NCBI RefSeq assembly: GCF_027460065.1
Contig: NZ_JAPYZZ010000015.1
Span: forward strand, 1 to 64,000
From: Martinezella rhizogenes
GTDB lineage: Bacteria; Pseudomonadota; Alphaproteobacteria; Rhizobiales; Rhizobiaceae
DNA length: 64,000 bases
Direction: 5' to 3'
Both the position numbers and the translations under genes were made by a program. This document shows, in pieces, positions 32,054 through 41,021 of this stretch. The notes under the pieces are model-generated. The model was not told the origin of the DNA and searched no databases. It saw nothing but the letters and a program-made list of their open reading frames with translations. Position 1 is the first letter of the stretch; each line of letters begins with the position of its first letter.

Positions 32054-35020
32054 TCACCCATTCTTCACCACCGCCACAAACCCCTTCCGCACCGCCTTCG
32101 ACAACCGCTTCACCTCCCCCTCAAGCGTCGGAATATCAGGGCAATCCCCCGCCCGGCACACAAGATCGATCAATCCGGCCGGCGCTTCCTTCGGATTAAA
32201 CGCGCCATCGATGCACAGCCGCACGATCTGCGAGATTTCCGTGTAAAGCCCCATCGCCGCCATGCAGTCATCGAAAGCCTGCGGCTCCATCACAGGCGCG
32301 GCCAGCACCTGCAGGGCCTCGGCCGTATTGCGACCGGGTTCGTGCGCCGCAAGGCCCTTCACCGGCGCGACCAGCGCCAGATATTGCGCGATGAATTCCA
32401 GATCGATCAGCCCGCCATTGATGAGCTTGAAGTCCCAAATGTTCTCCGGCGGCTTCTCCTGCTCGATCAGGTTTCGCATCTCCAGCACATCAGCGGAAAC
32501 CTTCGTCACATCGCGTTTCTTCGACAGCACAGAAGCAATGATACCGCGTGCGTCTTCCGCCAACGAGGCGTCCCCGCAGATGAGCCGCGCACGGGAAAGC
32601 GCCATGTGCTCCCAGGTCCAGGCCTCCTCGCGCTGGTATTTCTCGAAGGCGGAAATGCGCGTCGCCACCGGCCCCTTGTTGCCGGACGGCCGCAGCCGCA
32701 TGTCCACCTCGTAGAGCACGCCCTCGGCCGTCGGGGCGGAGAGCGCGGCAATCAATCTCTGGGTGACACGGGTGAAATAACGCACGACATCAAGCGGTTT
32801 GGCGCCGGTGGATTCCTGGGCGGTGTCGTCATAATCGTAAAGCAGAATGAGATCGACATCCGACCCTGCTGTTAGCTCGAAAGAGCCGAGCTTGCCCATG
32901 CCCATGACGGCCACGCGACCGCCGGGATAAGGCCCATGCGCCGCCTCCATTTCAGAAAAGACGGCATTCAGCGCCGCCTCGATCACAAGGTCTGCGAGGT
33001 GGGTGAAGGCGCGGGCGGCGACCTCGCCGCGGATCGCGCCGGTCAGCAACCGAACGCCGATGAGGAAACGCTGTTCGGCGGCGAAGATGCGCAGCCGGTC
33101 GAGAATATCCTCGTAATGGCGGGCGTTGGAGAGGAAATTGCCCATGCGGTGGGCAAGATATTCGCGCGTTGGCACATCGCTCATCAGCGCCGGGTCCAGC
33201 ATGCCATCAAAGACATGCGGGCGGGCGGCGATGATTTCCGCAAGACGCGGGGCGGAGGACATGATCGTCACCAGAAGGTCAAGCAGCGCCGGATTGTTGC
33301 CGAGCAGCGAGAAGAGCTGGATGCCAGCCGGCAGGCCGGAGAGGAAATTATCAAAGCGCAGCAACGCCTCGTCCGCCCGCTTGCTTTCGCCGAAAGCCCG
33401 CAGCAGGTCCGGCGTCAGCTCCGTCAGCCGCTCGCGCGCCTCCACCGATTGTGTCGCCCGGTAACGGCCATTGTGCCAGGTGCGGATGACGCGGGAAATA
33501 TCCTCCGGCCGCTGAAAACCGAGCGTGGAGAGCGTCTTCAGCGTATCGGGATCGTCCTTCTGGCCGGTGAAGACCAGATTGCCGGCCTCCCCCGAAAGCT
33601 TCGTTTCCTGCTCGAACAGCGCCGAATAGCGCCGCTCCACCAGCCGCAGCACCTCTTCCAGCTTTTCCGAGAAAGCCTTGGTGTCCTCGAAACCGAGCAT
33701 GAAGGCGATGCGCTTCAATTCGGCTTCGGTATCGGGCAGCACATGGGTCTGCTCGTCGCGCACCATCTGGATGCGATGTTCCACCTCGCGCAGGAACCAA
33801 TAGGCTTCCGTCAGGCTGTCGCGGGTTTCGGCGTCGATCCATTTCGCCTCGGTCAGCGCCGCCAGCGCCTCTTCCGTCGCGCGCACGCGCAGCGGCGGCA
33901 TGCGACCGCCGGCGATCAGCTGCTGCGTCTGGGCGAAGAACTCAATCTCGCGGATGCCACCGCGCCCGAGCTTGACATTGTGGCCCTTCACCGCAATGGC
34001 GCCATGGCCCTTATGGGCATGGATCTGCCGCTTGATGGAATGGATATCGGCAATCGCCGCATAATCGAGATATTTGCGGAAGATGAAGGGCGTCAACTCG
34101 CGCAGGAAGTTTTCGCCCGCCTTGATATCACCGGCGACCGGCCGCGCCTTGATATAAGCAGCACGCTCCCAGTTCTGTCCCCTGCCCTCGTAATAAAGCA
34201 GCGCCGCTTCCACGGGAATGGCGAGCGGTGTCGAGCCGGGATCGGGCCGCAGCCTGAGATCGGTGCGGAAGACATAACCATCGGCCGTGCGCTCCTGCAT
34301 GATGCGCACGAGGCGGCGCATCATGCGGCCGAAATTCTCCGTGGCATCATAGGGATCGTCCATGATGCCGGCCGAAGGCTCGAAGAACACGACGGCGTCG
34401 ATATCGGAGGAATAGTTGAGCTCGCGCGCACCGAGCTTGCCCATGCCGAGCACGATCAGGCCGGAACCTTCACTCGGCGCGGCCACGTTCTTCAGTTTCA
34501 GCTTGCCGCTTTCATGGGCGGAAAGCAGCAGGTGATCGATGGCGGCGGAGAGCGATGCATCCGCCATGTCGCTCAGCCAGCGTGTCGTATCGCGGGCGGT
34601 GAAGATGCGGGCGAGATCGGCAAGCGCCGCGACGAAGGAAAGCCGCCGCTTGGCGATCCTCAGCCGTGACATCACCTCGTTTTCGACGGGTACTCCGCCT
34701 TCTTCCCCGGGTTTCCAGCTATCGCGCGCGTCACGGACAAGATCAGTCAGCAACGGCGTCAGCGGTTTGGAAATCGCCAGTGTCAGCAGCCCCTCATCCG
34801 CCGCCGCCATGTCGCGCAGATAGGGCGACAGGGTGAAAGCCGCGGCGATGAAATCCTTCAGCGGGCTTTCGCCGGCCAGCAGCGCGGCCACCGCCGGTTC
34901 GGCCTTGCCGATATCCTTCAGCGTCGAAAGAACGGATTTCAGTTCCGTCTGCGTATAGGGGCGGATCACGCCCGGCGGAACCTCGCTCAGCCGCCTCTCG
35001 ACGGTTTCCCGTTTCGTCAC
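32054..35020 (-). CDS. glnE: Bifunctional glutamine synthetase adenylyltransferase/deadenylase
   Basis: A 988-residue cytoplasmic enzyme that adenylylates and deadenylylates glutamine synthetase in response to PII and glutamine. It contains two nucleotidyltransferase domains: the N-terminal one with G-M-G-K-L-G-A-R-E-L-N-Y-S-S-D-I-D and the C-terminal one with G-M-G-K-L-G-S-F-E-L-T-A-G-S-D-V-D, each with the G-S/S-D-x-D metal site. Length is normal for the family. The start is GTG at 35020, after GGGAGAGAGA. It is the only nitrogen-regulation gene in the window. Confidence 0.95.
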   Translation of the reverse strand: MTKRETVERRLSEVPPGVIRPYTQTELKSVLSTLKDIGKAEPAVAALLAGESPLKDFIAAAFTLSPYLRDMAAADEGLLTLAISKPLTPLLTDLVRDARDSWKPGEEGGVPVENEVMSRLRIAKRRLSFVAALADLARIFTARDTTRWLSDMADASLSAAIDHLLLSAHESGKLKLKNVAAPSEGSGLIVLGMGKLGARELNYSSDIDAVVFFEPSAGIMDDPYDATENFGRMMRRLVRIMQERTADGYVFRTDLRLRPDPGSTPLAIPVEAALLYYEGRGQNWERAAYIKARPVAGDIKAGENFLRELTPFIFRKYLDYAAIADIHSIKRQIHAHKGHGAIAVKGHNVKLGRGGIREIEFFAQTQQLIAGGRMPPLRVRATEEALAALTEAKWIDAETRDSLTEAYWFLREVEHRIQMVRDEQTHVLPDTEAELKRIAFMLGFEDTKAFSEKLEEVLRLVERRYSALFEQETKLSGEAGNLVFTGQKDDPDTLKTLSTLGFQRPEDISRVIRTWHNGRYRATQSVEARERLTELTPDLLRAFGESKRADEALLRFDNFLSGLPAGIQLFSLLGNNPALLDLLVTIMSSAPRLAEIIAARPHVFDGMLDPALMSDVPTREYLAHRMGNFLSNARHYEDILDRLRIFAAEQRFLIGVRLLTGAIRGEVAARAFTHLADLVIEAALNAVFSEMEAAHGPYPGGRVAVMGMGKLGSFELTAGSDVDLILLYDYDDTAQESTGAKPLDVVRYFTRVTQRLIAALSAPTAEGVLYEVDMRLRPSGNKGPVATRISAFEKYQREEAWTWEHMALSRARLICGDASLAEDARGIIASVLSKKRDVTKVSADVLEMRNLIEQEKPPENIWDFKLINGGLIDLEFIAQYLALVAPVKGLAAHEPGRNTAEALQVLAAPVMEPQAFDDCMAAMGLYTEISQIVRLCIDGAFNPKEAPAGLIDLVCRAGDCPDIPTLEGEVKRLSKAVRKGFVAVVKNG

Positions 35021-35240
35021 TGTCTCTCTCCCTCTTCAGCCCGACCCGCCAAAGCCTCCAGCGCGCCTCTCTGGCGTTGTAACAAATGCGGGGCGCTTTG
35101 CGATCAGAAAACCGCTTGCGGCGATGTTTTACCAGAACCGGCACCGCGTAATGTCTCCGCAATTATGCCCGCGTAGCGTCATCCTCAACGAAACCCGACT
35201 CCCCCGGTTTCGAAGGATTGGCGCTGCAACGGATATGATC

Positions 35241-36098
35241 ATGAAAAAGATTCTTAACGTGAAATTTCAGAAAAACCTGCGCGCTGCGGCGCTCTGCCTT
35301 GCCGCGCTGCCTATGGTCGGGGCGCTCCATACGCCGGCCCTCGCCGCTGATATCGGCAAATCGGACCGCATGGCGGATCCAGGTGCGGGTTTCGACAATG
35401 CCCGCTACAGCAATTCCAGCGAGTGGAAAATCACGCTCGGCGTCGGCGCGGCCTATGCCCCGAAATATGAAGGTTCGGACAAGCTGGAAGTCGGCGCCGT
35501 GCCACTGGTTTCCGTGGCCTATGGGGATTTCCTCAACGTCGATTTCAGCGGCGCCACCGTCAATCTCCTGAACCAGAACGGTTTCAGGCTTGGCATCAAG
35601 GGTGGCTGGGAAGGTGGCCGCAAGGAAAAGGATGACCGGAAGAACCTGCGCGGTATGGGCGACATCAAGGCCGGCGGCGTGGTCGGCGGCGTCATGGCCT
35701 ATAGTGTCGACCCCTTCGAAATCTACGCCAAGGTGGACAAGACCATCGGTGGCAGCGAAGGCCTGACAGCAACCATTGGCGCAAGCGTTTCGCACAAGGT
35801 CGACCAGTTCATCCTCGGTGCCGACCTCTCCGCCACCTGGGCCGACGACAACCACATGAAATCCTATTTTGGCGTCACCTCGGCACAATCCGCCCGCTCC
35901 GGCCTGCGCCGCTATGACGTCAAGGCCGGTTTCAAGCGCATCGATGCCACCGCTTCGATCTCCTACATGATGACCGAAAACTGGTCGGTGACGGGGATGG
36001 GTGGTGCCGGCTTCCTGATTGGTGATGCCAAGGACAGCCCCCTGTCGAAGAAGGATATCCAGCCATTTGCCATGATCGGCATGTCCTACACATTCTGA
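35241..36098 (+). CDS. MipA/OmpV-family outer membrane protein
   Basis: A 285-residue protein. The first 38 residues form a signal peptide (KFQKNLRAAALCLAALPMVGA, cleavage after ALA-A). The rest is a beta-barrel of the MipA/OmpV family: E-W-K-I-T-L-G-V-G-A-A-Y-A-P-K-Y-E-G-S-D near the start, alternating aromatic strands, and a terminal I-G-M-S-Y-T-F with the outer-membrane C-terminal Phe. MipA proteins scaffold murein enzymes, and others modulate outer-membrane permeability. GGAT lies 7-8 bases before ATG 35241; the in-frame 35235 ATG is too close to it. Confidence 0.88.
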   Translation: MKKILNVKFQKNLRAAALCLAALPMVGALHTPALAADIGKSDRMADPGAGFDNARYSNSSEWKITLGVGAAYAPKYEGSDKLEVGAVPLVSVAYGDFLNVDFSGATVNLLNQNGFRLGIKGGWEGGRKEKDDRKNLRGMGDIKAGGVVGGVMAYSVDPFEIYAKVDKTIGGSEGLTATIGASVSHKVDQFILGADLSATWADDNHMKSYFGVTSAQSARSGLRRYDVKAGFKRIDATASISYMMTENWSVTGMGGAGFLIGDAKDSPLSKKDIQPFAMIGMSYTF

Positions 36099-36174
36099 GC
36101 GGCGAAATCGGGCCATCCGCGCCAGTCGTGTCGCTTGATGCCTTGAGGAAGCGTCCCTGTCCCTTACGCATCCC

Positions 36175-37887
36175 TCAACCCAGTGAAGCGCTGCAAGGCG
36201 CTTCACTGGGACCGCTATGCCCGATGGAGCCGGCAGCCGGTTCAAGATTGCCCTTGTAAGCAACGACGAGACCCGCGAAGGGCAAGGAAATTTCGACGTC
36301 GAAGCAGAAACGACCGTCCGTTTCGGCCTCGAAGCTCACGCCCCTCGGCAGAAGAAAGCCGGGCAGCGGCACACCAAGAAGGTGCCATCGCCGTGGAACG
36401 AGAGCCAGCCGACCACCATCGACCACCAGCGCCAGGGCGACGGTGATCAAACCGAAGCGCTCCGCCAGCAGATAATGATCCTTGCCCGTTCCTGCCGAAA
36501 GCATGGACGAAAAACGTCTGCCGCCGAAATTCCGTATCCAGCGTTCCGCCCCCTTTTCCGGTGTCAGCGTGACACTCACCGGCACCCGTTTTCCCGCCGG
36601 CGGAAAGCGAAGAACTGCGGAAATCATGCGCGCCAGCACGCTTTTCCCGCGTCGTATGTCTGCAACGCCGCGCCACTCTCGCGCTTCATGGCTGTCGTGC
36701 AGCTCCCGCACACACGACGGCAAATCATCGAAGGCCGGGCCGAGAAGCCTGCGGAACAATGGCGCACCGGGTTCTTCTCTGCGAAACCCCGTGAAGATGG
36801 TTCTGCTTTGAAAGAGCCGGTCATAATCCGTCAGTTCCAGTGCGCCAGTGCCGGCGCGTGCACCGGGCAGCGGGCGCTCACCACGCAGCATCTTGCGGAT
36901 AAGCGCCTCTATCGCCATGGAGGGAATGTAGGGGCCGTCATCGCCTTCGGCCAGCAGATGCCAGCTCATCTCCGCCGGCCTGCCCGACGCCCTGCCCTTT
37001 GCGCGAACGAACATGCCGCCGCGATGTTCGCCAAAGCGCATGCGGTTCAGCACGGCATGAAAGAGCGGTGACAGCGGCGCGAATGAAGGAAGGCCGAACC
37101 GCGCCCTCACCTTCGCGAGAAGATTCAACATGCGGTGCAGAAATTCCGGAACCGGGCCGGCACCCATCCACAGATCCGTCATCGACGGATGTTCGGGCGG
37201 GATCACCTGCAGATCCGGCACGTCGACCAGCGAAAAATGAATATTGCGCAGCGGCAGCCTGCCGGGCACGGCCACGGTGAACCGCATGCTTTCCGCCAGA
37301 CCGATGCCGTGCGCCAACCTGCCATGCCGCCAAAGCTTGATCGGCGCACCGGCATAACCCACGACCGCACGCATGACGTTGAGACCGATCCCGGCATAGG
37401 GCGATGGCGCTATGCCGCCCTCGACGATGGCGATCTCCATGGTCTTTGCCATCTCGCGCAGGACTGCCGCGGTCAGGACGGGGAAACTGCTAACGCCGGA
37501 CAGGACAAAAATACCCGCGGCTTTGGCCCGCGCGTCGAACCGGCTTACCCCGAAAACGAAATCGGCGGCATCGGCAAAATCGAGATAATCGGTGCCAGCG
37601 TCGATGCAGGCCTCTATCACGGCGTAACAGGCGTCGCCGTAATTCTGGAACGGCCCGGAGGCATCGACCACGAGATCGGGCTTATGGATGCGCAAAGCCT
37701 CGGCGATATCGCGGCGATCGAGCTTCAGAGGACGCAGTTGCGCCTCTCCGTGCCATCCAGCGCAAAAGGCCTGTGCCCGTGCAAGACTGCGACCGCAGAC
37801 TAGAATTTCAATGCTGGAGATATCGGCGAGCAATTCCGCCAACCGGCCGCCGAACACGCCATAACCACCGAGGATCAATATTTTCAT
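36175..37887 (-). CDS. Saccharopine dehydrogenase-like protein with DUF4166 domain
   Basis: A 570-residue protein starting MKILILGGYGVFGGRLAELL. The Rossmann domain (G-G-Y-G-V-F-G-G-R) and following V-V-D-A-S-G-P-F-Q-N-Y, Y-L-D-F-A-D belong to the saccharopine dehydrogenase NAD(P)-binding family. The last 170 residues form a DUF4166 domain (R-R-L-L-G-P-A-F-D-D-L-P, W-I-R-N-F-G-G-R-R-F-S-S). The fusion occurs next to DCC-type thiol proteins, as here, where the DCC gene lies 61 bases upstream. The reaction is unknown. The frame is open upstream to 38106 through the DCC gene, but that part is not coding. Confidence 0.82.
   Translation of the reverse strand: MKILILGGYGVFGGRLAELLADISSIEILVCGRSLARAQAFCAGWHGEAQLRPLKLDRRDIAEALRIHKPDLVVDASGPFQNYGDACYAVIEACIDAGTDYLDFADAADFVFGVSRFDARAKAAGIFVLSGVSSFPVLTAAVLREMAKTMEIAIVEGGIAPSPYAGIGLNVMRAVVGYAGAPIKLWRHGRLAHGIGLAESMRFTVAVPGRLPLRNIHFSLVDVPDLQVIPPEHPSMTDLWMGAGPVPEFLHRMLNLLAKVRARFGLPSFAPLSPLFHAVLNRMRFGEHRGGMFVRAKGRASGRPAEMSWHLLAEGDDGPYIPSMAIEALIRKMLRGERPLPGARAGTGALELTDYDRLFQSRTIFTGFRREEPGAPLFRRLLGPAFDDLPSCVRELHDSHEAREWRGVADIRRGKSVLARMISAVLRFPPAGKRVPVSVTLTPEKGAERWIRNFGGRRFSSMLSAGTGKDHYLLAERFGLITVALALVVDGGRLALVPRRWHLLGVPLPGFLLPRGVSFEAETDGRFCFDVEISLPFAGLVVAYKGNLEPAAGSIGHSGPSEAPCSASLG
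36179..36210. terminator. Perfect 13-bp hairpin overlapping the end of the DUF4166 gene
   Basis: CCCAGTGAAGCGC and GCGCTTCACTGGG with a six-base loop, no T-run on either side. It lies in the last codons of the minus-strand gene and 80 bases after the mipA-like gene, so it could cap the 3' ends of both. Confidence 0.45.
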
Positions 37888-37948
37888 CGCGTTGCCATCG
37901 CATTTTTGCCGATGCCGGGATCGCCTGAAGGGGTGGTCCTCACTTTGT

Positions 37949-38374
37949 TCAAAGGATACGGTCCCGGTATTCCGGCGGCGCCACCCAGCATTGTTCGCGC
38001 TTTCCGAACCAGCGGTAGCGGTTGCGGGCAAAGCAGCGATAGACGGGATCGCGCAAAAATGCGGGAATGATCCGCAAAACGGACACCAGCCGCCAGGGCA
38101 TGCCAAGCGCCTCGTAGATGCTCAGGACGGCATCGCTGTCCTGCCGCATCCTGTCGCCATCGACAACCAGCATGCTGGCGGGGTTTTTCGGGTCCATGCC
38201 GTAACGCCGGTAGATTTCCGTGCCGACAGCCCCCTGCATGGAGGCCAGCCGGAAATGGCCGGCCCGGTCATGCCGCAGCACGAATTGCGCATTGGCGGAA
38301 CACAGTACACATTCGGCGTCGAACAGGATGATCGGTTGATGCCGGCCGTTTGCCGAAGGAATTATACCTGCCAT
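37949..38374 (-). CDS. DCC-family thiol-disulphide oxidoreductase (DUF393)
   Basis: A 141-residue protein with the DCC signature: I-I-L-F-D-A-E-C-V-L-C near residues 15-25, giving the D-x-x-C-x-x-C motif of thioredoxin-like proteins. Then R-L-A-S-M-Q-G, S-M-L-V-V-D-G and the typical A-L-G-M-P-W-R-L-V-S-V-L-R-I-I-P and Y-R-W-F-G-K blocks. It has no signal peptide and one amphipathic or weakly hydrophobic segment near residue 95. Probably cotranscribed with the DUF4166 protein downstream. Confidence 0.88.
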   Translation of the reverse strand: MAGIIPSANGRHQPIILFDAECVLCSANAQFVLRHDRAGHFRLASMQGAVGTEIYRRYGMDPKNPASMLVVDGDRMRQDSDAVLSIYEALGMPWRLVSVLRIIPAFLRDPVYRCFARNRYRWFGKREQCWVAPPEYRDRIL

Positions 38375-38542
38375 CCGTCACACGCCCTTTGTCGATTACG
38401 ATGCAACCGACCAATAAAGTTCAGCAATAATACTTACAATATTCTTCCGTTCGCCTTTCAATTCAATCTCAAAAGACCGTTATTTCCCGAAGGCAGAAGA
38501 ATTTCTGCGGGAACATCGGCGAATTATCGCAGATCGCTCGAC

Positions 38543-39952
38543 TTAGGGCTTTGAAATGGGGAAAACCATCGAAATGGTTAGTCCCGGGCAGGCCGTATTG
38601 TTGGCATCCGTGTCCGAGAGCACCAGCGATCCGCCGTGCAACTCCATCACGGCTTCCACCAGCGAGAGGCCAAGCCCGGTGCCCGGCTTGGAACGGCTCT
38701 CATCCAGCCGCACGAAGCGTTTCAGCACCTCGCCGCGCTTGTCGGCGGGAATGCCGGGACCATTATCGGCAACGGAGAGCACGATTGCTTCGGGTTCTTT
38801 CACCAGACGGACGGCGAGTTTTTTGTCGCCCTCGCCTTCGCAGGCATATTTCATGGCATTGTCGATGAGGTTGGAAAGCGCCTGACCGATCAGTTCGCGG
38901 TTGCCCTGCACCGAAAGGCCCGGCTCTATCTGCGATTCCAGCGCGAGACCTGCATCCTCTGCCACCGGCTCATAAAGTTCGGCGCTGTCGGCGGCAATCG
39001 CCGACATGTCCACATCGGTCATTTCAGCGGCGATCGAGCCTGCCTCAACGCGGGAAATCATCAGCAGCGCATTGAAGGTGCGGATGAGCTGATCGGATTC
39101 GGCAATGATGCCTTCAAGGGCGGCGCGCCGTTTCGTCTCGTCATTGTCATCGAGGGCGGCGGCCGCCTTGTTGCGCAGCCGTGTCAGCGGCGTCTTCAGG
39201 TCATGGGCGATGTTGTCGGAGACCTGGCGCAGGCCCTCGTTCAGTTTTTCGATGCGGCCGAGCATGGCGTTGAGCGAGCCGGACAGCCGGTCGAATTCGT
39301 CACCGGAGCGGCCCTGCGGCAGGCGCTGGGAAAGGTCGCCGGCCATGATCTTCTTGGTTGCCGCCGACATGCGGTCGATGCGTTTCAAAGCATTGCGGCC
39401 AATGCCGAACCAGATGAGCAAGGCACCGCCGCTCATGATCGCAAGCGCCACCATCAACGCATTGCGCACCAGCGCCCGGAACTTGGTGGGTTCGCCGAGA
39501 TCGCGGCCGATCAGGATGCGCAGGCCGTTATCCAGCATGAAAACATTGGCGGTGGCGAGATGCTGCACGCTGTCGCCGCTTTCGGAATAACGCTCGTAAC
39601 GAAAGGGGAAACCCGTCCAGCCTTCCTTGTCGAAGACGCCGGGCTGCACGGAGGCGACGTTACCCGCGAGAATTTCGCCATTCGGGCCGGCGATGATGTA
39701 AAGGCTCGCGCCCGGCTGGCGGGCGCGGCGCTCCATCATCCTGAGCAGCGGATTGATGCCGCCGCGATTATAGATGCGCTGCACATCAGAGACTTCCTGC
39801 AACACGGCATCGCGCGTCTGCTGGTTCAGCAGCCGTTCGGAGAGGGCGGTGACGTAAAAAACGAGGAAGGCGGCGCAGAGTGCGAAGAGCAGGATATAGA
39901 GCGCCGAAAGGCGCACCGCCGTCGATCTGAACAATATTCTGAGGCGGGCCAT
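38543..39952 (-). CDS. Membrane sensor histidine kinase
   Basis: A 469-residue kinase. Two transmembrane helices (residues about 12-32 and 155-180) enclose a periplasmic sensor. A HAMP linker (N-A-L-K-R-I-D-R-M-S-A-A-T-K-K-I-M-A-G-D) follows, then HisKA with I-A-H-D-L-K-T-P-L-T-R-L-R-N-K and HATPase with N-L-I-D-N-A-M-K-Y, D-N-G-P-G-I and G-T-G-L-G-L-S-L-V. A TTG at 39961, directly after the regulator stop, is an alternative start. It pairs with the OmpR-type regulator upstream. The signal is unknown; the position next to degP suggests envelope stress. Confidence 0.88.
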   Translation of the reverse strand: MARLRILFRSTAVRLSALYILLFALCAAFLVFYVTALSERLLNQQTRDAVLQEVSDVQRIYNRGGINPLLRMMERRARQPGASLYIIAGPNGEILAGNVASVQPGVFDKEGWTGFPFRYERYSESGDSVQHLATANVFMLDNGLRILIGRDLGEPTKFRALVRNALMVALAIMSGGALLIWFGIGRNALKRIDRMSAATKKIMAGDLSQRLPQGRSGDEFDRLSGSLNAMLGRIEKLNEGLRQVSDNIAHDLKTPLTRLRNKAAAALDDNDETKRRAALEGIIAESDQLIRTFNALLMISRVEAGSIAAEMTDVDMSAIAADSAELYEPVAEDAGLALESQIEPGLSVQGNRELIGQALSNLIDNAMKYACEGEGDKKLAVRLVKEPEAIVLSVADNGPGIPADKRGEVLKRFVRLDESRSKPGTGLGLSLVEAVMELHGGSLVLSDTDANNTACPGLTISMVFPISKP

Positions 39953-39961
39953 TTTCGGCAA

Positions 39962-40720
39962 TCAGCCCTCGTCCTTCATCATGTAACCGGCGCCGCGAAT
40001 GGTCTTCAAGAGCGGCTTCTCGAAGTCCTTCTCGATCTTCGAGCGCAGGCGGGAAACATGGACGTCGATGACATTGGTCTGCGGGTCGAAATGATAATCC
40101 CAGACGTTTTCCAGAAGCATGGTGCGGGTCACCACCTGGCCGGCATTCTTCATCAGATATTCCAGCAGCCGGAATTCGCGCGGCTGGAGGAGGATTTCCT
40201 TGCCGTTGCGGCGGACATCATGCGACAGGCGGTCGAGCTCGAGATCGCCGACGCGGTAGATCATGTCCTGCTCGGGCTTGCCCTTGCGGCGGCCAAGCAC
40301 CTCGATGCGGGCGAGCAGTTCGGAAAAGGCATAGGGTTTCGGCAGGTAATCATCGCCCCCGGCGCGCAGACCGGTCACGCGGTCATCCACCTGGCCCAGC
40401 GCGGAAAGGATCAGCACCGGCGTCTCGATACCGCGGCGGCGCAGTTCGCTGATGACGGAAAGCCCGTCGCGGCGCGGCAGCATGCGGTCGATCACCAGCA
40501 CGTCGTAGGCATTCTCACAGCCCATGAACAAACCGCTCTCGCCATCGCTGGCGTGATCGGCGACAATCCCGGCTTCGCGGAACGCCTTGGTCATATAGGC
40601 CGCAGCCTCGAGGTCGTCTTCAATGACAAGAATCTTCATGTGCGGGACAATAGCGCTCTCGCCCTTTTCCGCACAACCGGAAAGAGATGCGACAGACATT
40701 TCCTGAACCTTGTTTTCCAT
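39962..40720 (-). CDS. OmpR-family response regulator
   Basis: A response regulator with receiver domain (M-K-I-L-V-I-E-D-D, phospho-Asp in V-I-D-R-M-L-P, T/S and Lys in the P-K-P-Y-A-F-S-E segment) and a winged-helix output domain (L-Q-P-R-E-F-R-L-L-E-Y-L-M, D-V-H-V-S-R-L-R-S-K-I). The usual start would be ATG 40639, but that lacks a ribosome site. ATG 40720 has GGAGGAAA six bases upstream, giving a 27-residue extension with a Cys (S-G-C-A-E). I use the upstream start. It is transcribed just before its kinase, with no gap. Confidence 0.88.
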   Translation of the reverse strand: MENKVQEMSVASLSGCAEKGESAIVPHMKILVIEDDLEAAAYMTKAFREAGIVADHASDGESGLFMGCENAYDVLVIDRMLPRRDGLSVISELRRRGIETPVLILSALGQVDDRVTGLRAGGDDYLPKPYAFSELLARIEVLGRRKGKPEQDMIYRVGDLELDRLSHDVRRNGKEILLQPREFRLLEYLMKNAGQVVTRTMLLENVWDYHFDPQTNVIDVHVSRLRSKIEKDFEKPLLKTIRGAGYMMKDEG

Positions 40721-40804
40721 GAGGTTTCCTCCGAAGACTTAGGCCTATGGCGTTATCTCGCTTCAAGATTGGCAATAACCTATGGAGCGAGTGGTCGCCG
40801 CTTG

Positions 40805-40927
40805 TTTCTTCTCCCCGCCGGGGAGAAGTCCGCGGCAGCGGGATGAGGGGGTGAGGGTCAAGATAAAAAGACGGCTAGCCCCCTCATCCGACCCTTCGGG
40901 CCACCTTCTCCCCGGCGGGGAGAAGAA
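40805..40927. repeat. RIME-like palindromic intergenic element (copy B)
   Basis: TTCTTCTCCCCGCCGGGGAGAAG ... GATGAGGGGGTGAG at the left and the inverse, with CCCTTCGGGCCACC and CCCCGGCGGGGAGAAGAA, at the right. Same family as 7299-7421 and 60567-60688. It fills most of the 300-base gap between the response regulator and degP, which otherwise has no gene. Confidence 0.75.
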
Positions 40928-40980
40928 ACGGGCCGCAACGCCGTGCCATACTCAACCGCCCCGTCTCAAGAGCGAGATGT

Positions 40981-41008
40981 GATGCCGGATCCCAAAGGAA
41001 CCGGCATC
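40981..41008. terminator. Hairpin downstream of degP
   Basis: GATGCCGG and CCGGCATC with a 12-base loop, 13 bases after the degP stop. There is no T-run, so it is a modest terminator. Confidence 0.4.
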
Positions 41009-41021
41009 GCCTTTCAAATTA

